The translations under genes were made by a program, and so were the position numbers. The notes below the pieces were generated by a model. It worked only from the letters and a program-made list of their open reading frames with translations, was not told the origin of the DNA and searched no databases. Positions 32,297 to 41,017 of a stretch of 64,000 nt of DNA are shown here, piece after piece (the stretch's first letter is position 1; every line of letters begins with the position of its first letter). Where the stretch lies: the NCBI RefSeq assembly GCF_002929225.1, contig NZ_PISM01000018.1, forward strand, positions 310,001-374,000, read 5' to 3'. The DNA is from Stutzerimonas kunmingensis. GTDB lineage: Bacteria > Pseudomonadota > Gammaproteobacteria > Pseudomonadales > Pseudomonadaceae.

Positions 32297-33124
32297 TCAG
32301 GCAGGTTGTTGAGTGCGCAGCTTCTCGGCACGGCCACGCAGCCACTCCAGAGTCAGCAGCAGGGCGATGGAGAAGCCGATCAGCAGCGTCGCCGCGGCCG
32401 CGATGGTCGGGCTGAGGTTTTCCCGTATGCCGCTGAACATCTGCCGTGGCAGGGTGATCTGCTCCGGGCCGGCGAGGAACAACGTCACCACCACTTCATC
32501 GAACGAGGTAGCGAAGGCGAACAGCGCGCCGGAAATTACCCCCGGCGCGATCAGCGGCAGGGTCACGCGGAAGAATGCCGTCAGCGGCGAGGCGCCGAGG
32601 CTGGCCGCAGCGCGCACCAGGTTGTAGTTGAAGCCCTGCAGCGTCGCGGAGACCGTGATGATCACGAAGGGCACGCCGAGCACCGCGTGCACCAGGATCA
32701 GCGACAGGTAGCTGTTGCCCATGCCCAGCGGTGCGAAGAACAGGTAGCTGGCCACACCGATGATCACCACCGGCACCACCATCGGCGAGATCAGTATGGT
32801 CATCAGCAGCGCCTTGCCGCGAAATTCCGCGCGGGTCAGCCCGACCGCCGCCAGGGTGCCGAGCACCACAGCGAGAAAGGTCGCGGCGGGCGCGATGAGC
32901 ATGCTGTTCTTGAGCGAGCGCATCCAGTCGGCCGAGCTGAACAGCGTCTCGTACCAACGCATGGAAAAGCCCTGCAAGGGATAGACGAGGAACGAGCCGG
33001 AATTGAACGACAGCGGCACGATGACCAGTACCGGCACGATCAGAAACAGCAGCACCAGCGCGCAGAGGATGCGCAGCGCGTAGTACCAGGCCCGTTCGAC
33101 GGGCGACATATAGGGGCTCAGCAT
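32297..33124 (-). CDS. agtD: ABC transporter permease (PotC type), GABA/5-aminovalerate
   Basis: Inner-membrane subunit of 275 residues with about six hydrophobic segments. The cytoplasmic EAA-type loop is RAAASLGASPLTAFFRVTLP near 190. It pairs with the agtC permease upstream. The symbol is from synteny with the P. aeruginosa agtABCD-agtSR locus, which takes up 4-aminobutyrate and 5-aminovalerate; substrate specificity here is inferred. Confidence 0.85.
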   Translation of the reverse strand: MLSPYMSPVERAWYYALRILCALVLLFLIVPVLVIVPLSFNSGSFLVYPLQGFSMRWYETLFSSADWMRSLKNSMLIAPAATFLAVVLGTLAAVGLTRAEFRGKALLMTILISPMVVPVVIIGVASYLFFAPLGMGNSYLSLILVHAVLGVPFVIITVSATLQGFNYNLVRAAASLGASPLTAFFRVTLPLIAPGVISGALFAFATSFDEVVVTLFLAGPEQITLPRQMFSGIRENLSPTIAAAATLLIGFSIALLLTLEWLRGRAEKLRTQQPA

Positions 33125-33187
33125 GAAAGGTTCTCCTGCCCGGCATGAAGACTCTGAAAAGGCGGCTGCGCCGCGACGTGCGTCATG

Positions 33188-34441
33188 TCAACCCAGCCGC
33201 AGGCGGCTGGCACCGACCAGCCAGCTGTAGATGACGTACAGCAGCATGGTGGCGAGCAGCAGCAGGCCGCCCAGCGCCGTGGCCATGCCCCAGTTGATGG
33301 TGGTGTTGGTGTAGAAGGCTACGAAGTAGCTGACCATCTGATCGTTCGGGCTGCCGAGCAGCGCCGGGGTGATGTAGTAGCCGATGGAGATGATGAACAC
33401 CAACAGGCAGCCCGCACCGACACCGGCCAGCGTCTGCGGGAAGTACACCCGCCAGAAGCTGGCGAACGGATGACAGCCCAAGGACACCGCGGCGCGCATG
33501 TAGCTCGGCGAGATGTTCTTCATCACGCTGTAGATCGGCAGGATCATGAACGGCAGCAGGATGTGCACCATGGCGATGTAGACGCCGGTGCGGTTGAACA
33601 CCAGCTGCAGCGGCTCGTCGATCAGACCCATCTTCAGCAACGCACCATTAATGAGGCCGCCGGACTGCAGCAGCACGATCCACGCCGCCACGCGCACCAG
33701 AATCGAGGTCCAGAACGGCAGCAGCACCAGGATCATCAGCAGGTTGCTCTGCCTCGCCGGCAGGTTGGCCAGGAGATACGCCAGCGGATAGGCCAAGAGC
33801 AGGCAGATCGAGGTGATCACCAGGCCCATCCAGAAGGTGCGGGCGAAGATGTCCAGATACACCGCCTGGTCCGGCGAGACCTTGGCCAGCTCACCCAGCT
33901 CGTCGATGCGGTGATCCAGCGCGGCCAGCAGGTAGTAGCCGGTCACCGCACTGTCGTTGCGCTGGATCACCTGCCAGAACGCCGGATCGCCCCAACGCTC
34001 GTCGAGCGCCTCCAGCGCCTCCTGATAGGACGCCGGTGTCTCGCGAAACGGCATCGCCCGCGCAGTCTTGGTCAGCAGGCTGCGATAGCCCGCCAGCTCC
34101 ATGTTCAATCGCTTGGACAGATCGCCCAGGCTCTGTTCACGGCGCGCCTGATACAGATCCTCGGCCAACGCCTGATAGGCAGGTTCCGCCGGCAGCCCAC
34201 GACCATCCCATTCGGCCAGCGCCGCCAGCGTGCGTGGCAGCGTGTTCACCACCTCGGGGTTCTCGACGCTGCGCCAGAGCAGCGAGGCGATGGGCACCAA
34301 AAAGGTCAGCAGCACGAACAGCAGCAGCGGCAGGATCAGCGCCTGCGACTTGAGCTTGTTCACCCGTTCGGCCCGTGCCAGACGCTGTTTCAGATTGGGC
34401 TCGGCGATCTCGTTCGCCGGCAGGGATATTGCTGTGGCCAT
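33188..34441 (-). CDS. agtC: ABC transporter permease (PotB type) with large periplasmic insert
   Basis: Inner-membrane subunit of 417 residues from ATG 34441 (MATAISLPANEIAEPNLKQR). After a first membrane segment (about 33-55) comes a hydrophilic insert of about 130 residues, and then five membrane segments from about 200 on. The EAA loop is RAAVSLGCHPFASFWRVYFP near 325. PotB-type permeases are usually about 280-300 residues, so the insert accounts for the extra length. It follows agtB by 63 bases. Confidence 0.85.
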   Translation of the reverse strand: MATAISLPANEIAEPNLKQRLARAERVNKLKSQALILPLLLFVLLTFLVPIASLLWRSVENPEVVNTLPRTLAALAEWDGRGLPAEPAYQALAEDLYQARREQSLGDLSKRLNMELAGYRSLLTKTARAMPFRETPASYQEALEALDERWGDPAFWQVIQRNDSAVTGYYLLAALDHRIDELGELAKVSPDQAVYLDIFARTFWMGLVITSICLLLAYPLAYLLANLPARQSNLLMILVLLPFWTSILVRVAAWIVLLQSGGLINGALLKMGLIDEPLQLVFNRTGVYIAMVHILLPFMILPIYSVMKNISPSYMRAAVSLGCHPFASFWRVYFPQTLAGVGAGCLLVFIISIGYYITPALLGSPNDQMVSYFVAFYTNTTINWGMATALGGLLLLATMLLYVIYSWLVGASRLRLG

Positions 34442-34504
34442 GAAGACTCCGCGATTCGTTCCGATAGCTGGGACCGGCCCCGCCAATGCGGCGGGGCGCT
34501 CAGG

Positions 34505-35536
34505 TCAGCGTGCTGCCCAGGCGTTGAAACGCTGTTCGAGCTGCTCGCCGTAGTCGGCCCAGAAGGTCACGTCCATCGCCACCTGGTCGGCGATGTTCTC
34601 CGGCGCGGTGGGCATCTGCGCCAGGCGCTTCTGATCCAGCAACGAAACGGCCTGGGTGTTCGCCGGGCCGTAGGCGATGTTCTCGGCATAGGCCTTCTGC
34701 TGCTGCGGCTCAACGGTGAAGGCGATGAACTTGCGTGCCTGCTCCTGGCTCTTCGCGCCCTTGGGGGTAGCCCAGGAATCGAAGTCATAGATGCCGCCGC
34801 TCCAGACGATCTGCAGATTGCTCTCGTTCTGCACGGCGGCGATGCGGCCGTTGTAGGCGCTGCTCATCACCACGTCGCCGGAGGCGAGAAACTGCGGCGG
34901 CTGCGCACCGGCTTCCCACCACTGGATGTTCGGCTTGAGCTGATCGAGCTTTCTGAAGGCGCGGTTCTGTCCGTCCTTGGTGGCCAGCACCTTGTAGACG
35001 TCCTTGACCGGCACACCGTCGGCCATTAGTGCGAACTCAAGAGTGTACTTGGCGCCCTTGCGCAGGCCGCGCTTGCCGGGAAATTTCTCGGTATCCCAGA
35101 AATCCGCCCAGCTGGCCGGCGCGCTTTTCAGCTTGTCGGCGTTGTAGGCCAGCACCGTCGACCAGACGAAGAAGCCGACGCCGCACGGCTGGATCGCGCC
35201 TTCGACGAAATCGTCCGGATTGCCGACGATGCCCGGGTCGAGTTCCTCGAACAGCCCTTCGTCGCAGCCGCGAGACAGTTCCGGTGACTCCACTTCCACC
35301 AGGTTCCACGACACGCTGTTGGTGTCGACCATTGCCTTGACCTTGGCCATTTCGCCGTTGTACTCGCCGGCGATGATGCGCCCGTGCCCCGCCGCGTCCC
35401 ACGGCTCGTAGAAGGCCTTGACTTGGGCCTGCTTGTTGGCGCCGCCGAAGCTCACCGCGGTGAGATTCTCGGCAGCCGCGTGTCCGGCACAGACGAGTCC
35501 GAGCGCCAGCGCGGACAGTTTCAGGTAGTTGCTCAT
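34505..35536 (-). CDS. agtB: ABC transporter periplasmic binding protein (PotD type)
   Basis: Captures the substrate in the periplasm. It has 343 residues from ATG 35536, with AGGAG upstream. A Sec signal peptide ends near residue 22 (LGLVCAGHAAA). The mature part has the family 1 polyamine-type fold: AVSFGGANKQAQVKAFYEPW, FFVWSTVLAYNADKL near 120 and ASGDVVMSSAYNGRIAAV near 215. It follows agtA by 47 bases. The ligand is inferred from the operon. Confidence 0.87.
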   Translation of the reverse strand: MSNYLKLSALALGLVCAGHAAAENLTAVSFGGANKQAQVKAFYEPWDAAGHGRIIAGEYNGEMAKVKAMVDTNSVSWNLVEVESPELSRGCDEGLFEELDPGIVGNPDDFVEGAIQPCGVGFFVWSTVLAYNADKLKSAPASWADFWDTEKFPGKRGLRKGAKYTLEFALMADGVPVKDVYKVLATKDGQNRAFRKLDQLKPNIQWWEAGAQPPQFLASGDVVMSSAYNGRIAAVQNESNLQIVWSGGIYDFDSWATPKGAKSQEQARKFIAFTVEPQQQKAYAENIAYGPANTQAVSLLDQKRLAQMPTAPENIADQVAMDVTFWADYGEQLEQRFNAWAAR

Positions 35537-35583
35537 ACCAGTTCGCTCCTTGATGCAGTTGTGTGGTTTTTCCAGGCATCGCC

Positions 35584-36693
35584 TCAGGCCGCCTGCAGCG
35601 GGTCGAGCGCACGAACGTGCTCGACATGCCAGCCGATCGGGACCACGTCGCCGACCCGCAGGGCGCTGTCGAACTCGGCGATCGGCTGTTTGACGAAGAA
35701 GTCGTTGACCCCGCATACCTCGAGGCGGATGCGGATGTGGTCGCCGAGGTAGATGAACTCGGCAACGCGCCCGGTGAAGCGGTTCGGGCAGTTGGCACTG
35801 GCGCCGTTGAGCAGCACCCGCTCCGGGCGGATCGACAGGCTGACCGGCGCTCCCGCCGCACCGACGTTGACGGCCAGCGCCTCGACGGTTTCGCCGCGGC
35901 CGAGCTTGACCGTGCAGCTGTCGCCACGACGGTCGAGCAGATGCGCCGGCAGGCGGTTGTTCTCGCCAAGGAAGTTGGCGACGAAGGTGTTCACCGGCTT
36001 TTCGTACAGGGTGCGCGGGTCTTCGATCTGCTGGATCTGGCCCTGATGGAACACCGCCACCCGATCGGACATGGTCAGCGCCTCGCCCTGATCGTGGGTG
36101 ACGTACACCACGGTGACGCCGAGGCGTTCGTGCAGATGCTTGATCTCCATCTGCATCTGCTCGCGCAACTGCTTGTCCAGCGCGCCCAGGGGTTCGTCCA
36201 TCAGCACCAGCTGCGGTTCGAACACCAGCGCCCGGGCCAGTGCCACGCGCTGTTGCTGGCCGCCGGAGAGCTGCGCCGGATAGCGGTTGCGAAAGCCCTC
36301 CAGCTGGACCATCGCCAGGGCGCGCTTGACCCGCTCCTTGATATCAGGCTTGGCCATGCCGCGGACGCTGAGCGGAAACGCCAGGTTCTCCGACACGGTC
36401 ATGTGCGGAAACAGCGCGTAGTTCTGGAACACCATGCCCATGTCGCGCTTGTGCGGTGGCACGTTGTTGATCGCCCGGCCATCGAGGAGGATTTCCCCCG
36501 CCGTGGGCGTTTCGAAGCCAGCCAGCATCATCAGGCTGGTGGTTTTGCCCGAGCCAGACGGCCCGAGCAGGGTGAGGAATTCTCCGCGGCGGATGTCCAG
36601 ATTCAGATCCCTGACGATCAGCGACTCACCGTCATAGCTCTTCTGGATGCCGCGAAAGCTCACCAGGATATCGTTCGCCGTTGACTCGACCAT
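35584..36693 (-). CDS. agtA: ABC transporter ATP-binding subunit (PotA type)
   Basis: ATPase that drives the importer. It has 369 residues from ATG 36693. Walker A is LLGPSGSGKTTSLMML near 43, the signature is LSGGQQQRVALARAL near 142 and Walker B is LVLMDEPLGALD near 165. A TOBE domain fills about 285-365 (SIRPERVLLNGA). It is the first gene of agtABCD-gabD(-gabT). An inverted repeat lies 108-129 bases upstream of its start. Confidence 0.9.
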   Translation of the reverse strand: MVESTANDILVSFRGIQKSYDGESLIVRDLNLDIRRGEFLTLLGPSGSGKTTSLMMLAGFETPTAGEILLDGRAINNVPPHKRDMGMVFQNYALFPHMTVSENLAFPLSVRGMAKPDIKERVKRALAMVQLEGFRNRYPAQLSGGQQQRVALARALVFEPQLVLMDEPLGALDKQLREQMQMEIKHLHERLGVTVVYVTHDQGEALTMSDRVAVFHQGQIQQIEDPRTLYEKPVNTFVANFLGENNRLPAHLLDRRGDSCTVKLGRGETVEALAVNVGAAGAPVSLSIRPERVLLNGASANCPNRFTGRVAEFIYLGDHIRIRLEVCGVNDFFVKQPIAEFDSALRVGDVVPIGWHVEHVRALDPLQAA

Positions 36694-36800
36694 GCTGCTG
36701 CACCTGCGTAACCGTTGAACCGTGGTCACAGCGTAGAAGCGCAGCGGCGGCGGAAAAATCGGTACAGCGGAGCGATTGGCCTAGGCGTGAGGGAGAGTCG

Positions 36801-36822
36801 CGTGTAGGGAACGCCCTACACG
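36801..36822. promoter_or_regulatory. Perfect 9-bp inverted repeat upstream of agtA
   Basis: CGTGTAGGG and CCCTACACG separated by AACG. It lies 20 bases past the agtR stop and about 110 bases before the agtA start, with no T-run on either strand. It could be a hairpin ending the agtSR message or, since AgtR is a LuxR-type regulator and agtA is the likely target, an operator. The remaining gap sequence shows no gene. Confidence 0.5.
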
Positions 36823-36841
36823 GCGGGTCGGTGGCTGGTGC

Positions 36842-37471
36842 TCAGACCAGCTTGTGTTCCATGGCGTAGCGCACCAGATCGGCCACCGAATGCGCCGCCA
36901 GCTTCTGCATCAGGCGGGCCTTGTGGGTGCTGATGGTCTTGCTGCTGAGCGCCAGCTTGCCGGCGATGTCGTTTACAGAGTCGCCCTGCACCAGCCGTTC
37001 GAACACCGAGTATTCGCGTTCGGAAAGCAGCGCATGGGGTAGACGCGAATCGGTCAGGCCGACCTCGAAGACCATGCGATTAGCCAGCGCCGGGTCGATG
37101 TAGCGCCCGCCACCGGCGACCTTGCGCAGAGCGGTGAGCAGCAGCGCCGGCTCGCTGTCCTTGGTCGCGTAACCCGCCGCGCCGATCTTCAGCGCCCGCG
37201 CCGCCATCTGCGCCTCGTCGTGCATCGACAGCACCAGCACCGCCGGCGGCTGGCTCAACGCGCGGATTCGCGGTATCGCCTCGAGGCCGTTGACGCCAGG
37301 CATGGAGATATCCAGCAGCACCACGTCGCAACTGATCTGGCGCAGCTGATCGAGCAACTGCTGGCCATTGGCGGCCTCGCCGACCACCTGCATGTCACGC
37401 GCCATGCCGATCAGCTGCTTGATGCCCTCGCGGACGATAGTGTGATCTTCGGCGACCATGACCCTGATCAT
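36842..37471 (-). CDS. agtR: NarL/FixJ-family response regulator AgtR
   Basis: DNA-binding partner of the adjacent kinase. It has 209 residues from ATG 37471 (MIRVMVAEDHTIVREGIKQL). The receiver phospho-acceptor Asp is in DVVLLDISMPGVNG near 54, with conserved VLSMHDE and GYATKDSE. The LuxR-type HTH covers LLSEREYSVFERLVQGDSVN to SSKTISTHKARLMQKL (about 145-200). It overlaps the agtS stop by four bases. The name rests on synteny with the P. aeruginosa agtSR locus. Confidence 0.9.
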   Translation of the reverse strand: MIRVMVAEDHTIVREGIKQLIGMARDMQVVGEAANGQQLLDQLRQISCDVVLLDISMPGVNGLEAIPRIRALSQPPAVLVLSMHDEAQMAARALKIGAAGYATKDSEPALLLTALRKVAGGGRYIDPALANRMVFEVGLTDSRLPHALLSEREYSVFERLVQGDSVNDIAGKLALSSKTISTHKARLMQKLAAHSVADLVRYAMEHKLV

Positions 37472-39885
37472 GACGGCAATGCTCCAGTGCTTGCGGCTGA
37501 TGGAAGTGGCACCGGATCGAGTGGAACCCGCGCCGTGATGGTGGTGCCCTCGCCGGGCTGGCTGTCGATTATCAGTTGCCCGCCGAGCATCTGCACCCGC
37601 TCGCGCATGCCGACCAGGCCGAACGAACTGCCGGCGCCGCGCGCGGCCACAGGAAAACCGCAACCGTCGTCGCTGACGCGCAGACAGAGCATGTTGCCTT
37701 CGAGGAGTAACTGCACGCTGACCGTCTGCGCCTGGGCGTGCCGCATCACGTTGGTCAGCGACTCCTGAAGAATGCGGAACAGGCCGATGGCCTTGGCGTT
37801 GCCCAGCAGTGGCGGACATTCCGGCACCTCGACCAGGCAGGCCACGCCGCTGCGCTCCTCGAAGCGCCGCGCCTGCCATTCCACCGCCGAGGCAATGCCG
37901 GCATCGAGAATCGGCGGGCGCAGCGCGGTGGCGACATCGCGCACCCGCTGGAACAGCTGGGCGATCAGCCGCTTCATGCTTTCCAGCCGCTGCGCCAGGG
38001 CCGGGTCGAGGTCGGCGAAGCCCAGCTCGCACATCGAGGTTTCCAGCTTGAGTACGGTCAGCACCTGCCCCAGCTCGTCGTGCACCTCGCGGGCGATGTG
38101 CGCCTTCTCCTCCTCGCGCACCGTCTCCAGGTGCGCGGCCAGCTCGCGCAATTGCGCCCGCGAGGCATCCAGCTCCAGCTCGATGCGCTTGTTGTCGGTG
38201 ATGTCCCAGACGATACCGTCCCACACCTGGCGGCCATCCGGCTGGCCACGCACCGAGGCGCGGATATCGGCCCAGCGCACCTCGCCATCGCGATTGAGAA
38301 TGCGCCCTTGCCAGCGCCAGTCCTGGCTTTTCTCCAATGCCAGCTGCTGACTGGCCCAGTAGCCGGCCTCGTCATCGGCGTGCACTAGGCTGCGGATGCC
38401 CTGCCCGGGCTGCAACAGGCGCTCGGCGGAATAGCCCACCAGGCGCTGGCTGGCTTCGCTGATATAGGCCACTCGCACCGGTTCCTGGGGCCCGTCCCGC
38501 TCCAGGCGGAACACCAGCCCCGGCACGTTGCCGGCCATGGCCTTGAGCCGCGCTTCGCTCTCCTGCAGTTGGGCACTGGCGCGGCGCCGCTCGGTGATAT
38601 CGGCAAGAAACACCACCAGATACTCACGACTGCCGAAGCGCAGAAAACTGTAGGTGACCGCCGCCGGAAAGCGCTGGCCGTCGGCGCGCTGCCACTCGCA
38701 TTCATGCACCTGGCGATCATCCTCGCCCGTGCGGGCAGCGCGCCAGCGCGCGAGCCAGGCATCCATGCCCAGCGCCGGGTCGAAGGTTTCCAGCGGCTGA
38801 TCCAGCAGTCCGCCGGAGGAATGCCCGAGCAGCACCTCGGCGGCCTGGTTGGCGTAACGCACGCGGCTGTCCCAGTTGAGCCAGAGGATGCCGACGGTGC
38901 TGTGATCCAGACAAAACTGCGTCAAACGCTGCGCTTCTTCGGCCGCCTCGCGCAGCTCGATATCGCGCCGGGCGGTCTTCAGCCGGCTTTCCAGCAGGCC
39001 ATGCTGATGCCGCTGCCAGGCCAGCATCAGCAGGCAGGCCAGCAACAACACGCCGAGCAAAAGACTGAGACTGCGCCAGTAGCTGACCTCGCGACCGAGG
39101 TCGATGCTGCGGGTCTTGAGCCACTGTTCCTGCAGCTGACTGAATTCCCGCGCCGGAAATTGCCGTATCGCCGCCTCGAGCACGGCGGCAAGTTCCGGGC
39201 TGTCACGCCGCGAGGCGATACGCAGAAGCTGCGGGTTGCCCAGATCACCCACCACCGCCAGCGAGTCGTACTCCACCTGCTGCGAAAGGCGGCCGAACAC
39301 CGGCTCGTCAATGACGGCATAGCTTGCCTTGGCTTCCAGTACCTGGCGCGCCGCATCGCCCTGGCTGGTCGCGGTCAGCACGGTGATATTGGGATAGTTG
39401 CTGGCGAGGAACTCGGTGATCGGCCCCGGCCCGACGGCGGAGACCAGCTCGCTCGGGTGCAGATATTCAAGATCGATTGCACGCGGGCCGCCACGATCAC
39501 CGACGAGCAGGCGCGGGATACGCAGAAAGGGATCGCTATATCGCCACAGCCGCAAGCCTGCCGGCGTCTGCCGTAAGCCGGGGGCCACATCGATCAAGCC
39601 CTCCCGAGCGGCCTTCTCCAGCGCGGCCTCGTCATTGAAGCGGCGCCACTGCAGGCGCACACCGAGGTCGGTCGCCAGCTGCTCCATCAGCCGCACATGA
39701 AACCCTGACAGGCGCCGCTGGCGCTGGTCATACTCGGCATAGGGCGCGCCCATCACCACCCCGACCCGCCACTCCGGATGCTGCTCCAGCCAGGCGCGGC
39801 TATCGTCGTCAAGCGACACGGCACTAGCCGCGAAAGGCAGCGTCAGGCCAAGGAGGAGAAGGAAACGCAGGTATAAGGCGAGCAT
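37468..39885 (-). CDS. agtS: Hybrid-sensing histidine kinase AgtS (SBP-PAS-PAS-HisKA_3)
   Basis: Membrane sensor of 805 residues from ATG 39885. It has a signal-like N-terminus (2-22), a periplasmic solute-binding domain of the SBP_bac_3 kind (about 25-265, WRVGVVMGAPYAEY), one membrane segment (about 275-295, LLLGVLLLACLLMLAW), then two PAS regions (about 320-570, with the PAC-like FRFGSREYLVVFLADITERR). The HisKA_3 phospho-acceptor is in HIAREVHDELGQVLTVLK, and the ATPase domain has DDGCGFP and SFGLVGMRERVQ. The amino-acid-binding periplasmic domain fits GABA-type sensing. Confidence 0.9.
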   Translation of the reverse strand: MLALYLRFLLLLGLTLPFAASAVSLDDDSRAWLEQHPEWRVGVVMGAPYAEYDQRQRRLSGFHVRLMEQLATDLGVRLQWRRFNDEAALEKAAREGLIDVAPGLRQTPAGLRLWRYSDPFLRIPRLLVGDRGGPRAIDLEYLHPSELVSAVGPGPITEFLASNYPNITVLTATSQGDAARQVLEAKASYAVIDEPVFGRLSQQVEYDSLAVVGDLGNPQLLRIASRRDSPELAAVLEAAIRQFPAREFSQLQEQWLKTRSIDLGREVSYWRSLSLLLGVLLLACLLMLAWQRHQHGLLESRLKTARRDIELREAAEEAQRLTQFCLDHSTVGILWLNWDSRVRYANQAAEVLLGHSSGGLLDQPLETFDPALGMDAWLARWRAARTGEDDRQVHECEWQRADGQRFPAAVTYSFLRFGSREYLVVFLADITERRRASAQLQESEARLKAMAGNVPGLVFRLERDGPQEPVRVAYISEASQRLVGYSAERLLQPGQGIRSLVHADDEAGYWASQQLALEKSQDWRWQGRILNRDGEVRWADIRASVRGQPDGRQVWDGIVWDITDNKRIELELDASRAQLRELAAHLETVREEEKAHIAREVHDELGQVLTVLKLETSMCELGFADLDPALAQRLESMKRLIAQLFQRVRDVATALRPPILDAGIASAVEWQARRFEERSGVACLVEVPECPPLLGNAKAIGLFRILQESLTNVMRHAQAQTVSVQLLLEGNMLCLRVSDDGCGFPVAARGAGSSFGLVGMRERVQMLGGQLIIDSQPGEGTTITARVPLDPVPLPSAASTGALPS

Positions 39886-39981
39886 ATATTCACGCAATTG
39901 ATGGGCGTGCCGACACGCTGTTGTAATGCATAACCCCTGCCGGCGCCAGCGTGGTGCCGGCATCCATAGCGGAGACAATCC

Positions 39982-41010
39982 ATGCGTCGCTTTTCTGCTT
40001 TCGTGCTTTTGTTCGGCGTCGCGCTTGGCGGCGGCGGGCCGTACATCGCAGCGGCGCAGGAACCGGAGGCGCCTCAGGAAGCACCGGCGGAGGAGCCAGC
40101 AGCAACGCCACGACCATCGCCACAAACTCGTAGCGAGGCGCTGGCCGCAGGGCTGCAACGACAGCTCGAGGCCGCCGCCCAGCTGCAGCTCGGCGACGAG
40201 GACAAATTCCTCGCGCTCTGGCACCCGGCCAATACTGCGAAGGCCCGCGGCGTGCTGGTCATCGTGCCGAGCGAAGGCGAAACCGCCGATTGGCCACGCG
40301 CAATCGGCCCGCTGCGGCGCGGCCTTCCCGAGCATGGCTGGCATACCCTGAGCCTGACACCCGCTGATCCGGCGCTGAGCCCTGGCCCGCGGTCGCCAGC
40401 GCCAGAAGTCCCGGCTGCGGAAGAAAAGTCGGAAACGGAGGAAGACGCTGAGCCTGGCACCGCCGTTCCCCAGCCAGCCGCGGCGCAAACGACTTCAGCC
40501 GGCTACCTGCCCGAGCAGACGGCAGCTACGGACAACGACGAATCGACGCCGCCGACGCAAGCCGAGCGGGACACGCCGCCGCCAACTCATGCCGAGCGCA
40601 TGCTGGCGCGCCTCGATGCGGCCATCGAGCACGCACGCTCACTGCAGGCGTCGACGATTGTTCTGATCGGCCATGGCACCGGCGCCTACTGGGCGAGCCA
40701 GTACCTGGCACAGCTTCAGCCAAAGGATGTCGGGCAACTGGTGGTGATCGATCCACGCGCACCGTTGCAGGGGGAACAGCCGCTGGAGAGCTATCTCGCA
40801 ACGCTACCCGCCGCCATCGGCGACTTCTATACGGGCACCGGAGCAGCCGCAAATCAGCAGGCACTGCAACGGCGCAATGCAGCGCGCCGTGCCGGGCACC
40901 CGGACTACCGCCTGCTCGCACTGCCAGGTCTGACCGGTGACCGTAATACCGAACAGGAACAACTGGTGCGCCGCGTGCGGGGCTGGCTGGAGCGCAAGCC
41001 GCCACAGTGA
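39982..41010 (+). CDS. DUF3530 family protein
   Basis: 342 residues with a signal peptide (about 1-25, ending AAAQ), a Pro/Ala/Glu-rich stretch (25-45) and a second low-complexity insert (about 135-205). Around it is an alpha/beta-hydrolase-like frame: GVLVIVPSEGETADW (near 90), TIVLIGHGTGAYWASQYL near 225 (GHGTG resembling a nucleophile elbow but with Thr at the Ser position) and a C-terminal Tyr/Leu/Gly stretch. DUF3530 function is unknown. It is divergent from agtS. Confidence 0.8.
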   Translation: MRRFSAFVLLFGVALGGGGPYIAAAQEPEAPQEAPAEEPAATPRPSPQTRSEALAAGLQRQLEAAAQLQLGDEDKFLALWHPANTAKARGVLVIVPSEGETADWPRAIGPLRRGLPEHGWHTLSLTPADPALSPGPRSPAPEVPAAEEKSETEEDAEPGTAVPQPAAAQTTSAGYLPEQTAATDNDESTPPTQAERDTPPPTHAERMLARLDAAIEHARSLQASTIVLIGHGTGAYWASQYLAQLQPKDVGQLVVIDPRAPLQGEQPLESYLATLPAAIGDFYTGTGAAANQQALQRRNAARRAGHPDYRLLALPGLTGDRNTEQEQLVRRVRGWLERKPPQ

Positions 41011-41017
41011 CGCCCGC

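Noticed and set aside
30791..35029. Plus-strand open frames of 785 and 614 codons opposite gabD-agtD-agtC-agtB
   Set aside because: Their composition (Arg/Gln/His/Asp-rich, no domains) is typical of antisense frames in high-GC genes; the minus-strand genes are complete with motifs.
39886..40488. Extension of the agtS frame upstream by about 200 codons
   Set aside because: It overlaps the DUF3530 gene on the other strand and reads as low-complexity Arg-rich sequence; the signal-like MLALYLRFLLLLG start at 39885 is better.
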